In this document: piece by piece, positions 19,722 through 29,161 of the stretch
How positions within the stretch are numbered: position 1 is the first letter of the stretch
How the letters are laid out: each line of letters opens with the position of its first letter
DNA from: Bacteroidales bacterium
Lineage (GTDB): Bacteria; Bacteroidota; Bacteroidia; Bacteroidales; UBA10428
DNA length: 64,000 bases
Assembly: GCA_016926235.1 (NCBI GenBank)
Contig: JAFGOZ010000210.1
Coordinates: forward strand, 32,784-96,783
Direction: 5' to 3'
Program-made: the position numbers and the translations under genes
The notes under the pieces: generated by a model
What the model was told of the DNA's origin: nothing
The model's database searches: none
The model's input: only the letters and a program-made list of their open reading frames with translations

Positions 19722-20339
19722 TTTCTAAAATTTGTTTCTATTAAAGTTACAAAATGTTACCACTAAATGAAAGTAATTCGACTGAATTTGGAAGAAGATT
19801 TTCCCAACAGATTCCGAAAAACATATTTATTTCTATTAATATACCTTTGATCCTAATCACATTGCAGACAGCTATTAATAAAATCCAACCATTGCCACAT
19901 TCATTATTTTATTATTAAAAAACTTAAAAAACCATGCAAGGAAAATATCCTTTCGCCTTATTTGGCAATTTATATTGGATAGTGGTATTTTATTTCTTTT
20001 AACCCATATTAAGCATTAGAAAATCCTTTATTGATAAGGCCCTAACAATCAATTTCAATAATAAAGAGTTGACACAATCACTAAATCAGATAGTTCAGCA
20101 AATTCTTTACCCCCCTTAATGAATAATTTGAGTTTAACCCAAATTTAATATCACCAATAGGTTTTATGAGACAAATTATTAGTATTTTTGCATAGTATAA
20201 TTATTGTAAATCTATGCGTAACTACAATATACAATTCAGGTTTTATCACTCCTCCAGATATTGTCTGCTCTAGCAGACATTTCCCTATCCCAATATTTAA
20301 TGCATAATCAACTATTTATTAATCAATAAATTAGGCACC
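19722..20339. other. 618-base divergent intergenic region
   Basis: Separates the PAS kinase (minus) from cysE (plus); the longest gene-free stretch in the window. The cysE side holds a -7-like TATTTTTG (20183-20190), with GGTT/GTTT rather than TTTG at the -33 position, and an 18-base palindrome (20262-20279) in the presumed leader. I saw no tRNA, small ORF or known riboswitch core. The rest is featureless AT-rich sequence. Confidence 0.5.
20262..20279 (+). promoter_or_regulatory. Perfect palindrome in the cysE leader
   Basis: TGTCTGCTCTAGCAGACA: 8-bp arms TGTCTGCT and AGCAGACA around CT. It lies 61 bases before the cysE start codon and about 70 bases after the likely -7 element. It could be a repressor operator or a short leader hairpin. 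The GC content of the arms stands out from the surrounding AT-rich DNA. Confidence 0.55.
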
Positions 20340-21176
20340 ATGGTTAAAATTGAAAATTTTTGCGAATTCCTTAGTACCAGGAATATAAAATATTGCAAAA
20401 CAGTACCATCATTAACAGGTACCCAAAAATTTGTTGACCAACTTATCAACTTGCTTTTCCCTATAAAATCAGATAAAATTAGTACACTGGAGGAAATAGA
20501 ACTCAGACTTTATGATCTTAAAAACCAGTTACGTTATCTGCTCTTTCCTGTAGCTGAAGACTTAGAATTATCGATTGATGAAATATCTGACAAGTTTTTT
20601 GATCAGATACCTTCAATCTACGAGCTTCTTAATAAGGATATTGATGCATTCATGGAGTTTGACCCTGCGGCGAAATCAACTGAAGAGGTAATTCTTTGTT
20701 ACCCGGGTTTTTACAGCATAGCTATTTATAGAATGGCCAATCTTCTATATAAAATGAATGTCCCAACATTGCCAAGGGTAATCTCTGAGTACGCCCATAG
20801 CAAGACTGGAATAGACATTCATCCGGGTGCAACTATTGGAGAATACTTTTTTATTGACCATGGCACAGGTGTTGTAATTGGTGAAACAACTCACATTGGC
20901 AATAAAGTAAAAATTTATCAAGGTGTTACACTTGGGGCAATATGTGTTGAAAAAGCATTAGCGAATACAAAACGGCACCCGACCATTGAAGATAATGTTG
21001 TTATTTATGCCGGAACCACTATTCTTGGCGGTGATACAGTAATAGGTCATGATACTATAGTTGGAGGAAATGTTTGGCTGACAAAAAGTGTACAGTCCCA
21101 TTCTATGGTATATCACGAAAGTACAACAGTCATACGTAACGGCGAAGATCGTAAACCTTGTGTTGATAATAAATAA
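20340..21176 (+). CDS. cysE: Serine O-acetyltransferase
   Basis: 278 aa cytosolic enzyme acetylating L-serine with acetyl-CoA, the first step of cysteine synthesis. An alpha-helical N-terminal domain (about 1-140) is followed by a left-handed beta-helix of hexapeptide repeats with the family signatures DIHPGATIGEYFFIDHGTGV, VIGETTHIG, VKIYQGVTLGA and KRHPTIEDNV. The His in DIHPGA and DHGTG are the usual active-site residues. The tail KPCVDNK is short. cysK is not adjacent. It sits alone after a 618-base divergent region containing a palindromic leader element. Confidence 0.93.
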   Translation: MVKIENFCEFLSTRNIKYCKTVPSLTGTQKFVDQLINLLFPIKSDKISTLEEIELRLYDLKNQLRYLLFPVAEDLELSIDEISDKFFDQIPSIYELLNKDIDAFMEFDPAAKSTEEVILCYPGFYSIAIYRMANLLYKMNVPTLPRVISEYAHSKTGIDIHPGATIGEYFFIDHGTGVVIGETTHIGNKVKIYQGVTLGAICVEKALANTKRHPTIEDNVVIYAGTTILGGDTVIGHDTIVGGNVWLTKSVQSHSMVYHESTTVIRNGEDRKPCVDNK

Positions 21177-21232
21177 TAACTATGTTTATTTTTGAAACCG
21201 ATTATGGATTCTGTCAGAAATAATACTAAATC

Positions 21233-21490
21233 CTAACTTATTTTTTTATCAAACGACTGATTTAACTTTTCTAAAAAGGCATTATTCTTCGGATTAATAG
21301 AGCGTGTGTATGAATCCATTTCCTTTTTTATTTCTTCAATTATTTTAAGCTTTTCAATTTCTCTTTTTAATAAACGTTCTGTTACAATTGCTTTAAAGAT
21401 GCGAAATGTAGCTAAATACCTCTTCCTCAGATAATTTAACTCTGTACACTTCTTCAGCTGCTTATCGTACATACTTTCCAACATATTCAT
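21233..21490 (-). CDS. Small hypothetical helical protein
   Basis: 85 aa, unrecognised. Rich in Lys, Glu, Leu and Ile, with a predicted helical/coiled-coil middle (TERLLKREIEKLKIIEEI). There is no signal peptide or membrane span. ATG at 21490, with a second ATG at 21484. It lies alone on the minus strand between cysE and the HAD gene, in convergent orientation with cysE. Amino-acid use looks protein-like, but it is short and could be a spurious frame. Confidence 0.4.
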   Translation of the reverse strand: MNMLESMYDKQLKKCTELNYLRKRYLATFRIFKAIVTERLLKREIEKLKIIEEIKKEMDSYTRSINPKNNAFLEKLNQSFDKKIS

Positions 21491-21708
21491 CCATTTAGCT
21501 GTCTTCTCTACTATTATTAACTGTTTTTTTGAGAAAAAGTTCTACTTGTGCCAAACTCTTTTACAAATAAGTATACAAGTAGGACGAATACTAATAATCA
21601 TAGGATTAATCTCCTAAATATCAATTTGTACAGGTCATATAGAGAATAAATGATGAAATACAAAACTTTATTGGTAAAAAATGATATTTTTGACCATTAA
21701 AATCAAGT

Positions 21709-22128
21709 ATGAAAATTGCAGTAGATTTTGACGGAACCCTTGTAGAACATGCTTATCCTGATATAGGGAAAGACATGCTTTTTGCATTTGAAACTTTACG
21801 GGAATTGCAAAAACAAAAACATCAATTGATACTATGGACATTCCGTGCCGGTAAAGAACTTGATGAAGCTCTGGAATATTGCAGAAAAAAAGGTATAGAA
21901 TTCTATGCTGTTAACAAAAGCTACCCTGAAGAAGTATTCGATGAAACCATAAGCCGCAAAATAAATGCAGATATATATATTGATGACAGAAATGTTGGCG
22001 GATTTCCAGGATGGAGCAAAATCTGGGAGATGTTAAATGAGAGTGAAACTGACGTAAATACTCAATTAAAAAATATAAAAAAGAATTATAAAAAACCTTT
22101 AATAAAAAGAGTTTTTGGACGTAAATAA
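21709..22128 (+). CDS. Small HAD-like hydrolase (BT0820-type)
   Basis: 139 aa haloacid-dehalogenase fold phosphatase without a large cap. Motif I is DFDGT (D6, D8), motif II is LWTFRAG, and motif IV is the double acid in DIYIDDRNVGG. Compact members of this type are frequent in Bacteroidota and their substrate is usually unassigned. A -7-like TATTTTTG (21685-21692) lies just ahead of the gene. The cyclase lipoprotein gene follows with a 10-base gap, so the two are probably cotranscribed. Confidence 0.82.
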   Translation: MKIAVDFDGTLVEHAYPDIGKDMLFAFETLRELQKQKHQLILWTFRAGKELDEALEYCRKKGIEFYAVNKSYPEEVFDETISRKINADIYIDDRNVGGFPGWSKIWEMLNESETDVNTQLKNIKKNYKKPLIKRVFGRK

Positions 22129-22138
22129 TAATTTTCAA

Positions 22139-23233
22139 ATGAAAAGAAAAATTAATATACAATTATTTTTAATCACTATTTTGTTTGTTGGTGCGTGTAA
22201 TAATGAAAAAAAAGATGGAAAGAATGGTACATCTCATATTGTAACAGACAGGTTCGATTCAAAATTGGAAATATATTCCCCAATATCAGGTTCAAAATTC
22301 ACATGCGGGGAGGTAATACCTGTTGAGCTTAAATCCTTTGAAGAGCTGGAAACCAAAACTGATTCCATTGAAATATATATAAATGAAGAACTTACAAAAA
22401 CTATAAAAACCATACCATATCATACCAGCCTTAAAACAGATCTGTATCCAGTTGGCACAATTACACTTAAATTTGTTATATATCAAAGTACTAAGAAAGA
22501 TTATAAAACTGTAAGTTGTACTTTACTTTCAGATATTACACCCAAACTATTACAATATAAAATAGTAAAAACATATCCTCATGATGAAGGTGCTTATACA
22601 CAAGGACTGGAATATGAAAATGGTTTTTTCTATGAAGGAACTGGTGATTGGGGATACTCATCATTAAGAAAAGTAAATGCAAATTCTGGAGAAGTATTAA
22701 AACTGCGCCGGTTGGATGATAAGGTTTTTGGAGAAGGGATTACTGTATTTCCCAATCGGATATTCCAGGTTACTTATAAATCGCAGCAAGGCTATATCTA
22801 TGATAAAGAGACTTTTGAAATAATACAAGATTTCTATTATAATTTTAAGGAAGGCTGGGGCCTCACTAATAATGGTGAATATATTATCATGAGTGACGGA
22901 ACCTCTAATCTGTATTTTCTTGATACGGTTCACTTTACAGAAGTAAGCAGGATACAGGTATACAATAATAACGGACCAGTAACATCTCTAAATGAACTTG
23001 AATATATTGATGGCAAAATTTATGCAAACATCTATGGTGAGACCCAAATTGTAGTTATCAATCCAAATAACGGAAAAATTGAAAGTTACCTGGAATGCAA
23101 AGACCTTGTGCCTGAAAAACTAAAAAAGGACCATATTAAAGTACTCAATGGAATTGCATACAATCCTGAAACCAATAATTTATACCTGACAGGAAAAAAT
23201 TGGCCGGTACTTTATGAGATAAAAATTGAATAG
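22139..23233 (+). CDS. Glutaminyl-peptide cyclotransferase lipoprotein
   Basis: 364 aa from ATG 22139. An upstream in-frame codon at 22115 overlaps the HAD gene and would bury the signal peptide. The N-terminus MKRKIN, a hydrophobic stretch and lipobox FVGAC give an exported lipoprotein. After about 125 residues of Ig-like/linker sequence comes a beta-propeller of the plant-type glutamine cyclotransferase family (YPHDEGAYTQGLEYENGFFY, GEGITVF, LNELEYIDGKIYANIY, VLNGIAYNP). This enzyme class cyclises N-terminal Gln to pyroglutamate on exported proteins, which in Bacteroidota often begin with Gln after signal peptidase I. Confidence 0.88.
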   Translation: MKRKINIQLFLITILFVGACNNEKKDGKNGTSHIVTDRFDSKLEIYSPISGSKFTCGEVIPVELKSFEELETKTDSIEIYINEELTKTIKTIPYHTSLKTDLYPVGTITLKFVIYQSTKKDYKTVSCTLLSDITPKLLQYKIVKTYPHDEGAYTQGLEYENGFFYEGTGDWGYSSLRKVNANSGEVLKLRRLDDKVFGEGITVFPNRIFQVTYKSQQGYIYDKETFEIIQDFYYNFKEGWGLTNNGEYIIMSDGTSNLYFLDTVHFTEVSRIQVYNNNGPVTSLNELEYIDGKIYANIYGETQIVVINPNNGKIESYLECKDLVPEKLKKDHIKVLNGIAYNPETNNLYLTGKNWPVLYEIKIE

Positions 23234-23570
23234 GATTTTTGCTTCCCAAATTTTATTTTTCAAATACTATGCCTAATAAATAATTATATTTCAGTTATTT
23301 ACACATAATATTAAAGCACCTTTCTCTCTTCCAAACTTTTTAAAAAGAAAACGCTAAATTTGTTAATAAGTAATAATTCTTCAACCCATTTTTAACCATA
23401 GCATCCTAACTTTCTGCAAGTTAAAACAAATAAATAATGATAAATAGTATGTTGAAAAACTGTTAAAAAGTCAAAATTAAAATGTTTACAATTAGAAAGT
23501 AAATGAATCCCCGTTTCGGTTATTAAAATAGTAAATTTGAAACCGCTAATAATCACTAAAACTATCACGC
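23234..23570. other. 337-base region upstream of parA
   Basis: AT-rich spacer with no gene. A -7-like TAAATTTG at 23532-23539 ends 31 bases before the parA ATG; a convincing -33 TTTG is not present at the right distance. I looked for a parS-like palindrome (TGTTnCACGTGnAACA) and found none here. One isolated sequence resembling a DnaA box (TTATTTACACA) is not enough to suggest an origin. Confidence 0.45.
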
Positions 23571-24371
23571 ATGTCAAAAGTAATCGCATTGGCAAACCAA
23601 AAAGGAGGAGTGGGTAAAACCACAACAGCTATTAATCTGGCTGCCAGTTTAGCTGTTTTGGAAAAAAAAGTTTTAATTGTAGATGCCGATCCGCAAGCAA
23701 ATGCTACTTCAGGTATCGGATTTGATACCCGCAACATTAAAACAAGTATTTACGAGTGCCTGGTAGACGAAGTCGATCCGTCTGGCATTATACTTAATAG
23801 TGAAATTGAAGGACTGGATATAATTCCTTCACACATTGATCTTGTTGGTGCTGAGATAGAAATGTTAAATATGCCCGACAGGGAAAAAACACTGAAAAAA
23901 ATAATTGCAAAGGTGCGTGATAAATACGATTTTGTGTTAATTGATTGTTCTCCATCTCTTGGATTAATAACTGTAAATGCCCTTTCAGCAGCAGATTCGG
24001 TAATGATTCCGGTTCAATGTGAATATTTTGCACTTGAAGGCCTTGGTAAACTGCTTAATACAATAAAAATCATCCAGGGAAGATTAAATCCCGAATTACA
24101 AATTGAGGGATTTTTATTGACCATGTACGATGCCCGTTTAAGACTATCTAACCAGGTAGTTGAAGAAGTTAAAAAACATTTCCAACAAATGGTTTTCGAA
24201 ACAATCGTACAACGAAATATTAAGTTGAGTGAATCACCCAGTTTTGGCAAACCGGTAATAGCATATGATGCAAACTCAACCGGAGCCATTAACTATCTTA
24301 ACCTGGCCAAAGAGCTATTGCAAAAAAATGAACTCACTGAAATCAAAAGTTCAGAAAAAGTCATACAATAA
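23571..24371 (+). CDS. parA: Chromosome-partitioning ATPase ParA/Soj
   Basis: 266 aa cytosolic P-loop ATPase. The deviant Walker A KGGVGKTT is at residues 11-18, Walker A' is VDADPQAN, and Walker B is FVLIDCSPSLG, followed by PVQCEYFALEGL typical of chromosomal Soj proteins. There is no N-terminal HTH, so this is the chromosomal type rather than a plasmid type Ia. parB begins 11 bases after its stop. It leads a run of same-strand genes on to 31375. Confidence 0.96.
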   Translation: MSKVIALANQKGGVGKTTTAINLAASLAVLEKKVLIVDADPQANATSGIGFDTRNIKTSIYECLVDEVDPSGIILNSEIEGLDIIPSHIDLVGAEIEMLNMPDREKTLKKIIAKVRDKYDFVLIDCSPSLGLITVNALSAADSVMIPVQCEYFALEGLGKLLNTIKIIQGRLNPELQIEGFLLTMYDARLRLSNQVVEEVKKHFQQMVFETIVQRNIKLSESPSFGKPVIAYDANSTGAINYLNLAKELLQKNELTEIKSSEKVIQ

Positions 24372-24382
24372 AAAAAATACTA

Positions 24383-25264
24383 ATGGCACAAAAAAAAGCA
24401 CTTGGAAGAGGATTAGGGGCGCTAATTGACGATGGTGGAAAAGAGACTCTGGAAAGAACAGCTGATTCGGTTTCGGCAATAGAAATACGACTGATCGAGA
24501 CGAATCCCTATCAACCTCGTACCAAGTTTGATGATGAGTCATTGCAGGAACTTGCCTCATCCATCAAAGAATTAGGAATAATTCAACCCATTTCAGTAAG
24601 GCTACTAAATGGAAATAAATATCAGCTTATTACAGGCGAAAGACGTTTGCGTGCTGCCAAAATAGCTGGTCTCAACAGTATACCTGCCTATATAAGAACT
24701 GCCGATGATCAGGGAATGCTAGAAATGGCCCTGGTAGAAAACATCCAAAGAGAAGACCTGGATTCTATCGAAATTGCTATTAGTTATCAACGTCTTATTG
24801 AAGAATGCAAGCTTACACAGGAGAACCTTAGTGAAAGAGTAGGAAAGAAAAGGGCTACTGTTACTAATTATCTCCGACTACTTAGGCTTCCTGCGGAAAT
24901 TCAACTGGGGATAAGGGAAAAACTTATATCTATGGGGCATGCACGTACCCTAATTACCATTGAAGATCCCAAACTTCAACTCGATCTATATAAGCAGATT
25001 GTTAACCAGGAACTGTCAGTAAGGAAAATTGAAGAGCTGGTTAGAAGAATTGGAGAAAAAAAACCAGAAAGTGTTACTAATTCAAGTGAACAAGAAAAGA
25101 TTACAAAAGATTATGATCAGTTATCTGAGCAACTCAATAGTTTTTTTAACACAAAAATAGATTTTAAGATAAATCCAAAAGGTACCGGGAAAATCATTAT
25201 CCCTTTCAAGTCAAACGAAGAACTGGAGAGAATCATTGGGCTTTTAGATCAAATAAAGAAATAG
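24383..25264 (+). CDS. parB: Chromosome-partitioning protein ParB/Spo0J
   Basis: 293 aa DNA-binding CTPase-type partition protein. It begins KKALGRGLGALIDD. The N-terminal domain has NPYQPRTKFD, the CTP-binding GERRLRAAK motif and ENIQREDL. The HTH is LTQENLSERVGKKRATVTNYLRLLRLP. A short C-terminal dimerisation region contains IDFKINPKGTGKIIIPF. It follows parA by 11 bases. The gap to the next gene is 130 bases. Confidence 0.95.
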   Translation: MAQKKALGRGLGALIDDGGKETLERTADSVSAIEIRLIETNPYQPRTKFDDESLQELASSIKELGIIQPISVRLLNGNKYQLITGERRLRAAKIAGLNSIPAYIRTADDQGMLEMALVENIQREDLDSIEIAISYQRLIEECKLTQENLSERVGKKRATVTNYLRLLRLPAEIQLGIREKLISMGHARTLITIEDPKLQLDLYKQIVNQELSVRKIEELVRRIGEKKPESVTNSSEQEKITKDYDQLSEQLNSFFNTKIDFKINPKGTGKIIIPFKSNEELERIIGLLDQIKK

Positions 25265-25394
25265 CAAAACATAATATCTTGAGGTTTCAGACATTTTTTT
25301 TAAATTACTTGAAAATATAGCCCTGTATCTTTAATAATTATTTGATAAAACCGTTAGTTCATATAATATAATTTTGTTTATTTTGCAAAAACTT

Positions 25395-26042
25395 ATGGTT
25401 TTGACGTCAAAGAAGGGCATTATAATATCAGCATTACTATTTTATTTTTTCCCGATAATAATATCCGCACAAGAAGATACAAACATTATCGAGATAGATA
25501 CCATTATAAATGGCGTAATAATTATTGAATCAGACACTTCAAGAGTAGCTGATTATGCTGTTATAACAGAATATCATTCCCCGCAAAGAGCGGCGTTATA
25601 CTCTGCCGTTTTACCAGGATTAGGACAGGCCTACAACAAACAATATTGGAAAATCCCTATAATTTATGCGGCAGGAGCAGGAGTTGTATATTTTCTTTTA
25701 CAATATAGTGAGGAATACAAAACTTACTATAAAGCATGGTCCGATTACTATGATGGCAATGATTATACCAATTCCCAGGAGGACCTTTACTTTTGGAACA
25801 AGCCAGGTATCGATGAAGTTTCCTCCCTCCGTAAACTAAAAGATAATGCGCGTCGCTGGCGCGATTTAGACTATATCATACTTGGCGGGGTATATCTGGC
25901 CAATGTTATTGAAGCGAATGTGAGTGCTCACTTTAAAAACTATGATGTTGATGAAGACCTCTCCTTTCATATCCAACCCACCCTTATTCCATCACACAGT
26001 AACTCACCCAATTTAGGATTGCGAATAAGTATAAACTTTTAA
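25395..26042 (+). CDS. DUF5683 membrane-associated protein
   Basis: 215 aa from ATG 25395; the longer frame begins at a TTG (25374) that overlaps a -7-like TAATTTTG (25369-25376). A signal peptide ends near ISAQ. Family signature: HSPQRAALYSAVLPGLGQAYNKQYWKIPIIYAAG, with a hydrophobic segment (about 75-95), and YIILGGVYLANVIEANVSAHF. The function of DUF5683 is unknown. It is regularly found between parB and mltD-like genes in Bacteroidota, hinting at a role in envelope growth or division. It ends 11 bases before the transglycosylase gene. Confidence 0.85.
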   Translation: MVLTSKKGIIISALLFYFFPIIISAQEDTNIIEIDTIINGVIIIESDTSRVADYAVITEYHSPQRAALYSAVLPGLGQAYNKQYWKIPIIYAAGAGVVYFLLQYSEEYKTYYKAWSDYYDGNDYTNSQEDLYFWNKPGIDEVSSLRKLKDNARRWRDLDYIILGGVYLANVIEANVSAHFKNYDVDEDLSFHIQPTLIPSHSNSPNLGLRISINF

Positions 26043-26053
26043 AACAGAACAAA

Positions 26054-27622
26054 ATGAAAAAATTATATACTATTTTAGCTTTAACAATAATAAACCTGGC
26101 AACCATATATGCAGACACCCCTCCCCCCGACGATATTCATGATACAATTCTTTCCAATTTTGAGCAAAATCTGGATAGCATGCTAAATTTATGGTATGTC
26201 GATTATTACTCAGATAACGACCTTGATATATTGGATGATGATTCATTATTTTCAGAAATTCTCGATAAAACACCTGACTCTGTATATATTGAAAGGTTGG
26301 CTAATATCCCCACTATAGTAAACCTTAGCTATAACTCAATAGTGAGAAATTATATCGAGCTTTATACTCAAAAGAGGAAAACCAGTATTGAATCAATGTT
26401 GGGACTATCACAATACTATTTCCCGATTTTTGATGAAATATTTGATTACTATGATGTACCAAATGAATTGAAATACATGTCAATTATAGAATCGGCACTT
26501 AACCCAAGATCCGTTTCAAGAGCAAGGGCTGTAGGACTTTGGCAATTTATGTACCCCACAGGAAGGGTATATGGCCTAACCATAAATTCCCTGGTTGATG
26601 AACGCCTTGATCCGATTAAGTCAACACATGCAGCAGCCAAATTTGCCCATGACTTGTATGCAATATATGGTGACTGGTTACTTGTTATTGCTGCCTACAA
26701 TTGCGGTCCCGGAAATGTGAACAAAGCTATCAAACGCTCGGGAGGTAAAAGAAATTATTGGGATCTGTATTTTTACCTGCCCCGTGAAACACGTGGACAT
26801 ATACCAGCATTTATTGGTGCTACCTATGCAATGAATTATTATAAAGAACATGGCCTTATTCCCAACTCATCTTCACTTCCTCCCGCCACTGATACAATAA
26901 TGATACAGGAAAAACTTCACCTTATGCAAGTGGCTGAAGTTCTTAATGTACCCATAAAGATGCTTCGGGATTTAAATCCACAGTATAAAGCAGATATAAT
27001 TCCGGCAACTAAGACAAACCCTTATTCAATCAAACTCCCTCTGGAATATTCTCTGGCATTTATCGAGCATGAGAAAGAAATTATAAATTATAAGGATACT
27101 GTATTTTTCAATCCTAAAACTACAGTAACCAATCCTGCCTACTATTCAGCCCAGAATTTTATACCCGAAGCACCATCAGGTGATTATACCAAGCTTACAT
27201 ATACTGTAAAATCAGGTGATAACCTGGGATTCATTTCCAGCTGGTATGATGTAAGGGTTTCTGATATTCAGTATTGGAACAATATAAGAAGGAATATGAT
27301 ACGGTCTGGTCAGAAACTGGTTATTTATGTTCCTAAAAGCAAGGCAGCTAAATATAAGAATATAGATAATATGACGTTTGCAGAAAAGCAACGTATGATT
27401 GGCAAAGATGTTGTTGAAACACCCGAAACAAAAAAAACAGTCCCGGCTTATGATTCAAGTACTAAATTTGAATATTATACTGTAAAATCAGGTGATACAT
27501 TGTGGGATATTGCAAAACAATATCCAGGTGTTACAGATACAGATATCATGAATTTAAATGACATTAAAGATGCATCTTCAATAAAGCCTGGACAAAAGCT
27601 TAAAATTAAACCCATCGGATAG
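26054..27622 (+). CDS. mltD: MltD-like lytic transglycosylase with LysM repeats
   Basis: 522 aa periplasmic peptidoglycan hydrolase. Signal peptide 1-20. The SLT domain spans about 125-255 with catalytic E146 in SIIESALNPRSVS, then AVGLWQFMYPTGRVYGL and AAYNCGPGNVNKAI. Two LysM peptidoglycan-binding repeats are at about 378-420 (YTVKSGDNLGFIS) and 475-520 (YTVKSGDTLWDIA). MltD-type enzymes cleave glycan strands to 1,6-anhydro products. It is closely coupled to DUF5683 (11 bases) and the SGNH hydrolase (6 bases). Confidence 0.92.
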   Translation: MKKLYTILALTIINLATIYADTPPPDDIHDTILSNFEQNLDSMLNLWYVDYYSDNDLDILDDDSLFSEILDKTPDSVYIERLANIPTIVNLSYNSIVRNYIELYTQKRKTSIESMLGLSQYYFPIFDEIFDYYDVPNELKYMSIIESALNPRSVSRARAVGLWQFMYPTGRVYGLTINSLVDERLDPIKSTHAAAKFAHDLYAIYGDWLLVIAAYNCGPGNVNKAIKRSGGKRNYWDLYFYLPRETRGHIPAFIGATYAMNYYKEHGLIPNSSSLPPATDTIMIQEKLHLMQVAEVLNVPIKMLRDLNPQYKADIIPATKTNPYSIKLPLEYSLAFIEHEKEIINYKDTVFFNPKTTVTNPAYYSAQNFIPEAPSGDYTKLTYTVKSGDNLGFISSWYDVRVSDIQYWNNIRRNMIRSGQKLVIYVPKSKAAKYKNIDNMTFAEKQRMIGKDVVETPETKKTVPAYDSSTKFEYYTVKSGDTLWDIAKQYPGVTDTDIMNLNDIKDASSIKPGQKLKIKPIG

Positions 27623-27628
27623 AAAAGG

Positions 27629-29113
27629 ATGATGAAACCACACAAGACATTTTTTTTTCTTGCCGTTGTTTTAGCTCTATTGGCCATTATCGCTTTGGTT
27701 TTTCCAAAAGAAGGAATAAAAATAAGCGAAAACTTCACATTACGTTTTAAAAACATAGATGATGTTTTACATCCAAAGGAAATACTCTATGCGGATATTA
27801 ACGATATAATTGATTTGTCAAAGAATTTAGAGGAAAATGATTCTATTGAACTGCTTAATGAAGAAATAACATATGACACAATTCGTGCAAATGCTGATAG
27901 TTTAAAAAGTCGAATTTTCGCTCTTGAATTTCCTGAAGACAACCATAATATCTTGTACCCATTTTTTGAAAAACTTAAAAAATCGACAAAAAGCCGTATT
28001 GTTAGAATAATGCATTATGGTGATTCTCAAATTGAAGGAGACAGGATTACAGGCTTCTTGCGAAACCGGTTACAAAAACAATTTGGAGGTTGTGGAGCTG
28101 GTCTGGTGCCAGCAGTTCAGGTATATGACTTTGATTACACATTAAAGCAAAATAATTCTGAAAATTGGAAGAGATATACCATTTTTGGCATACGTGATAC
28201 TACGCTAAATCATAGCCGTTATGGAGCTTTAGCTGCATTTTCAAGATTTACTCCTGTAATTCCGGACTCCTTGATATCCGATAGTATTAATCAAAATGCA
28301 TGGATATCTTTTGAGAAATCGAACCTGTCTTTTACCAATGTTCGAAATTACTATCAATGCCGTTTATTTTATAGCCATAATAAAAGAAAAGTTGAAGCAG
28401 AGCTGTATGCAGATGATCAATTAGTAGAATCCAAAAGTATAAATCCATCAAAAAGTTTACACACACTCCGCTGGACATTTGATGAAACTCCTCAGAAACT
28501 GGAGATTAAAATGTCAGGAAGTGATAGTCCCGATATTTATGGAGTATCATTTGATGGATACACCGGTGTAGCTGTTGATAATATTGCTATGCGTGGCTGC
28601 TCAGGGTTAATATTTACTGGTATGGATCTCACCCTCCTAAAAAATATGTACCAGCAGTTAAATACTGAAATGATCATTTTACAATTCGGTGGGAACATGG
28701 TCCCCTATCTTAACAAGGATTATGATTTCTATGAACGAAGATTTTATCAACAACTTGTGACATTAAAAAAAATTATGCCGGATGTGGCTATTATAGTAAT
28801 TGGAGTTGCCGATATGTCAAAAAAAGATGGAGAATACTACGTATCGTACCCAAATATTAAACATATAAGGGATGCCATGAAAAATGCAACCTTTAAGGCT
28901 GGATGCGCATACTGGGATTTATACGACGCTATGGGTGGTGAAAACTCCATGCCAAGCTGGGTTTATGCTAAACCCTCATTGGCAACTTCTGATTTTACAC
29001 ACTTTAACCACAGGGGAGCCCGGGTTGTTGCTGAAATGTTTTACAAAGCATTTATGAGCGAATACAATATATATTTGAATTCAACCCAAGTTGAGAAACT
29101 TGCTCAAAAGTAA
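27629..29113 (+). CDS. Exported SGNH/GDSL-type hydrolase
   Basis: 494 aa. An N-terminal hydrophobic anchor or signal (about 7-26) is followed by about 90 linker residues, then an SGNH hydrolase domain: nucleophile S133 in MHYGDSQIEGDR, an oxyanion Asn probably in QFGGN, and the Asp-His pair in SDFTHFNHRGARVVAE near the C-terminus. A jelly-roll-like insertion between blocks I and III is likely from the length. It starts 6 bases after the transglycosylase gene; the ATG at 27629 is directly followed by a second ATG. Given its neighbour, removal of O-acetyl groups from peptidoglycan is a reasonable guess, not shown. Confidence 0.8.
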   Translation: MMKPHKTFFFLAVVLALLAIIALVFPKEGIKISENFTLRFKNIDDVLHPKEILYADINDIIDLSKNLEENDSIELLNEEITYDTIRANADSLKSRIFALEFPEDNHNILYPFFEKLKKSTKSRIVRIMHYGDSQIEGDRITGFLRNRLQKQFGGCGAGLVPAVQVYDFDYTLKQNNSENWKRYTIFGIRDTTLNHSRYGALAAFSRFTPVIPDSLISDSINQNAWISFEKSNLSFTNVRNYYQCRLFYSHNKRKVEAELYADDQLVESKSINPSKSLHTLRWTFDETPQKLEIKMSGSDSPDIYGVSFDGYTGVAVDNIAMRGCSGLIFTGMDLTLLKNMYQQLNTEMIILQFGGNMVPYLNKDYDFYERRFYQQLVTLKKIMPDVAIIVIGVADMSKKDGEYYVSYPNIKHIRDAMKNATFKAGCAYWDLYDAMGGENSMPSWVYAKPSLATSDFTHFNHRGARVVAEMFYKAFMSEYNIYLNSTQVEKLAQK

Positions 29114-29161
29114 GTTGAGCCATACCAAAAAAAAACTTATATTTGAAAAAACCCTGAAACC

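Noticed and set aside
23234..23570. Possible replication origin or parS next to parA
   Set aside because: Only one weak DnaA-box-like sequence and no parS palindrome; no dnaA or cluster of boxes.
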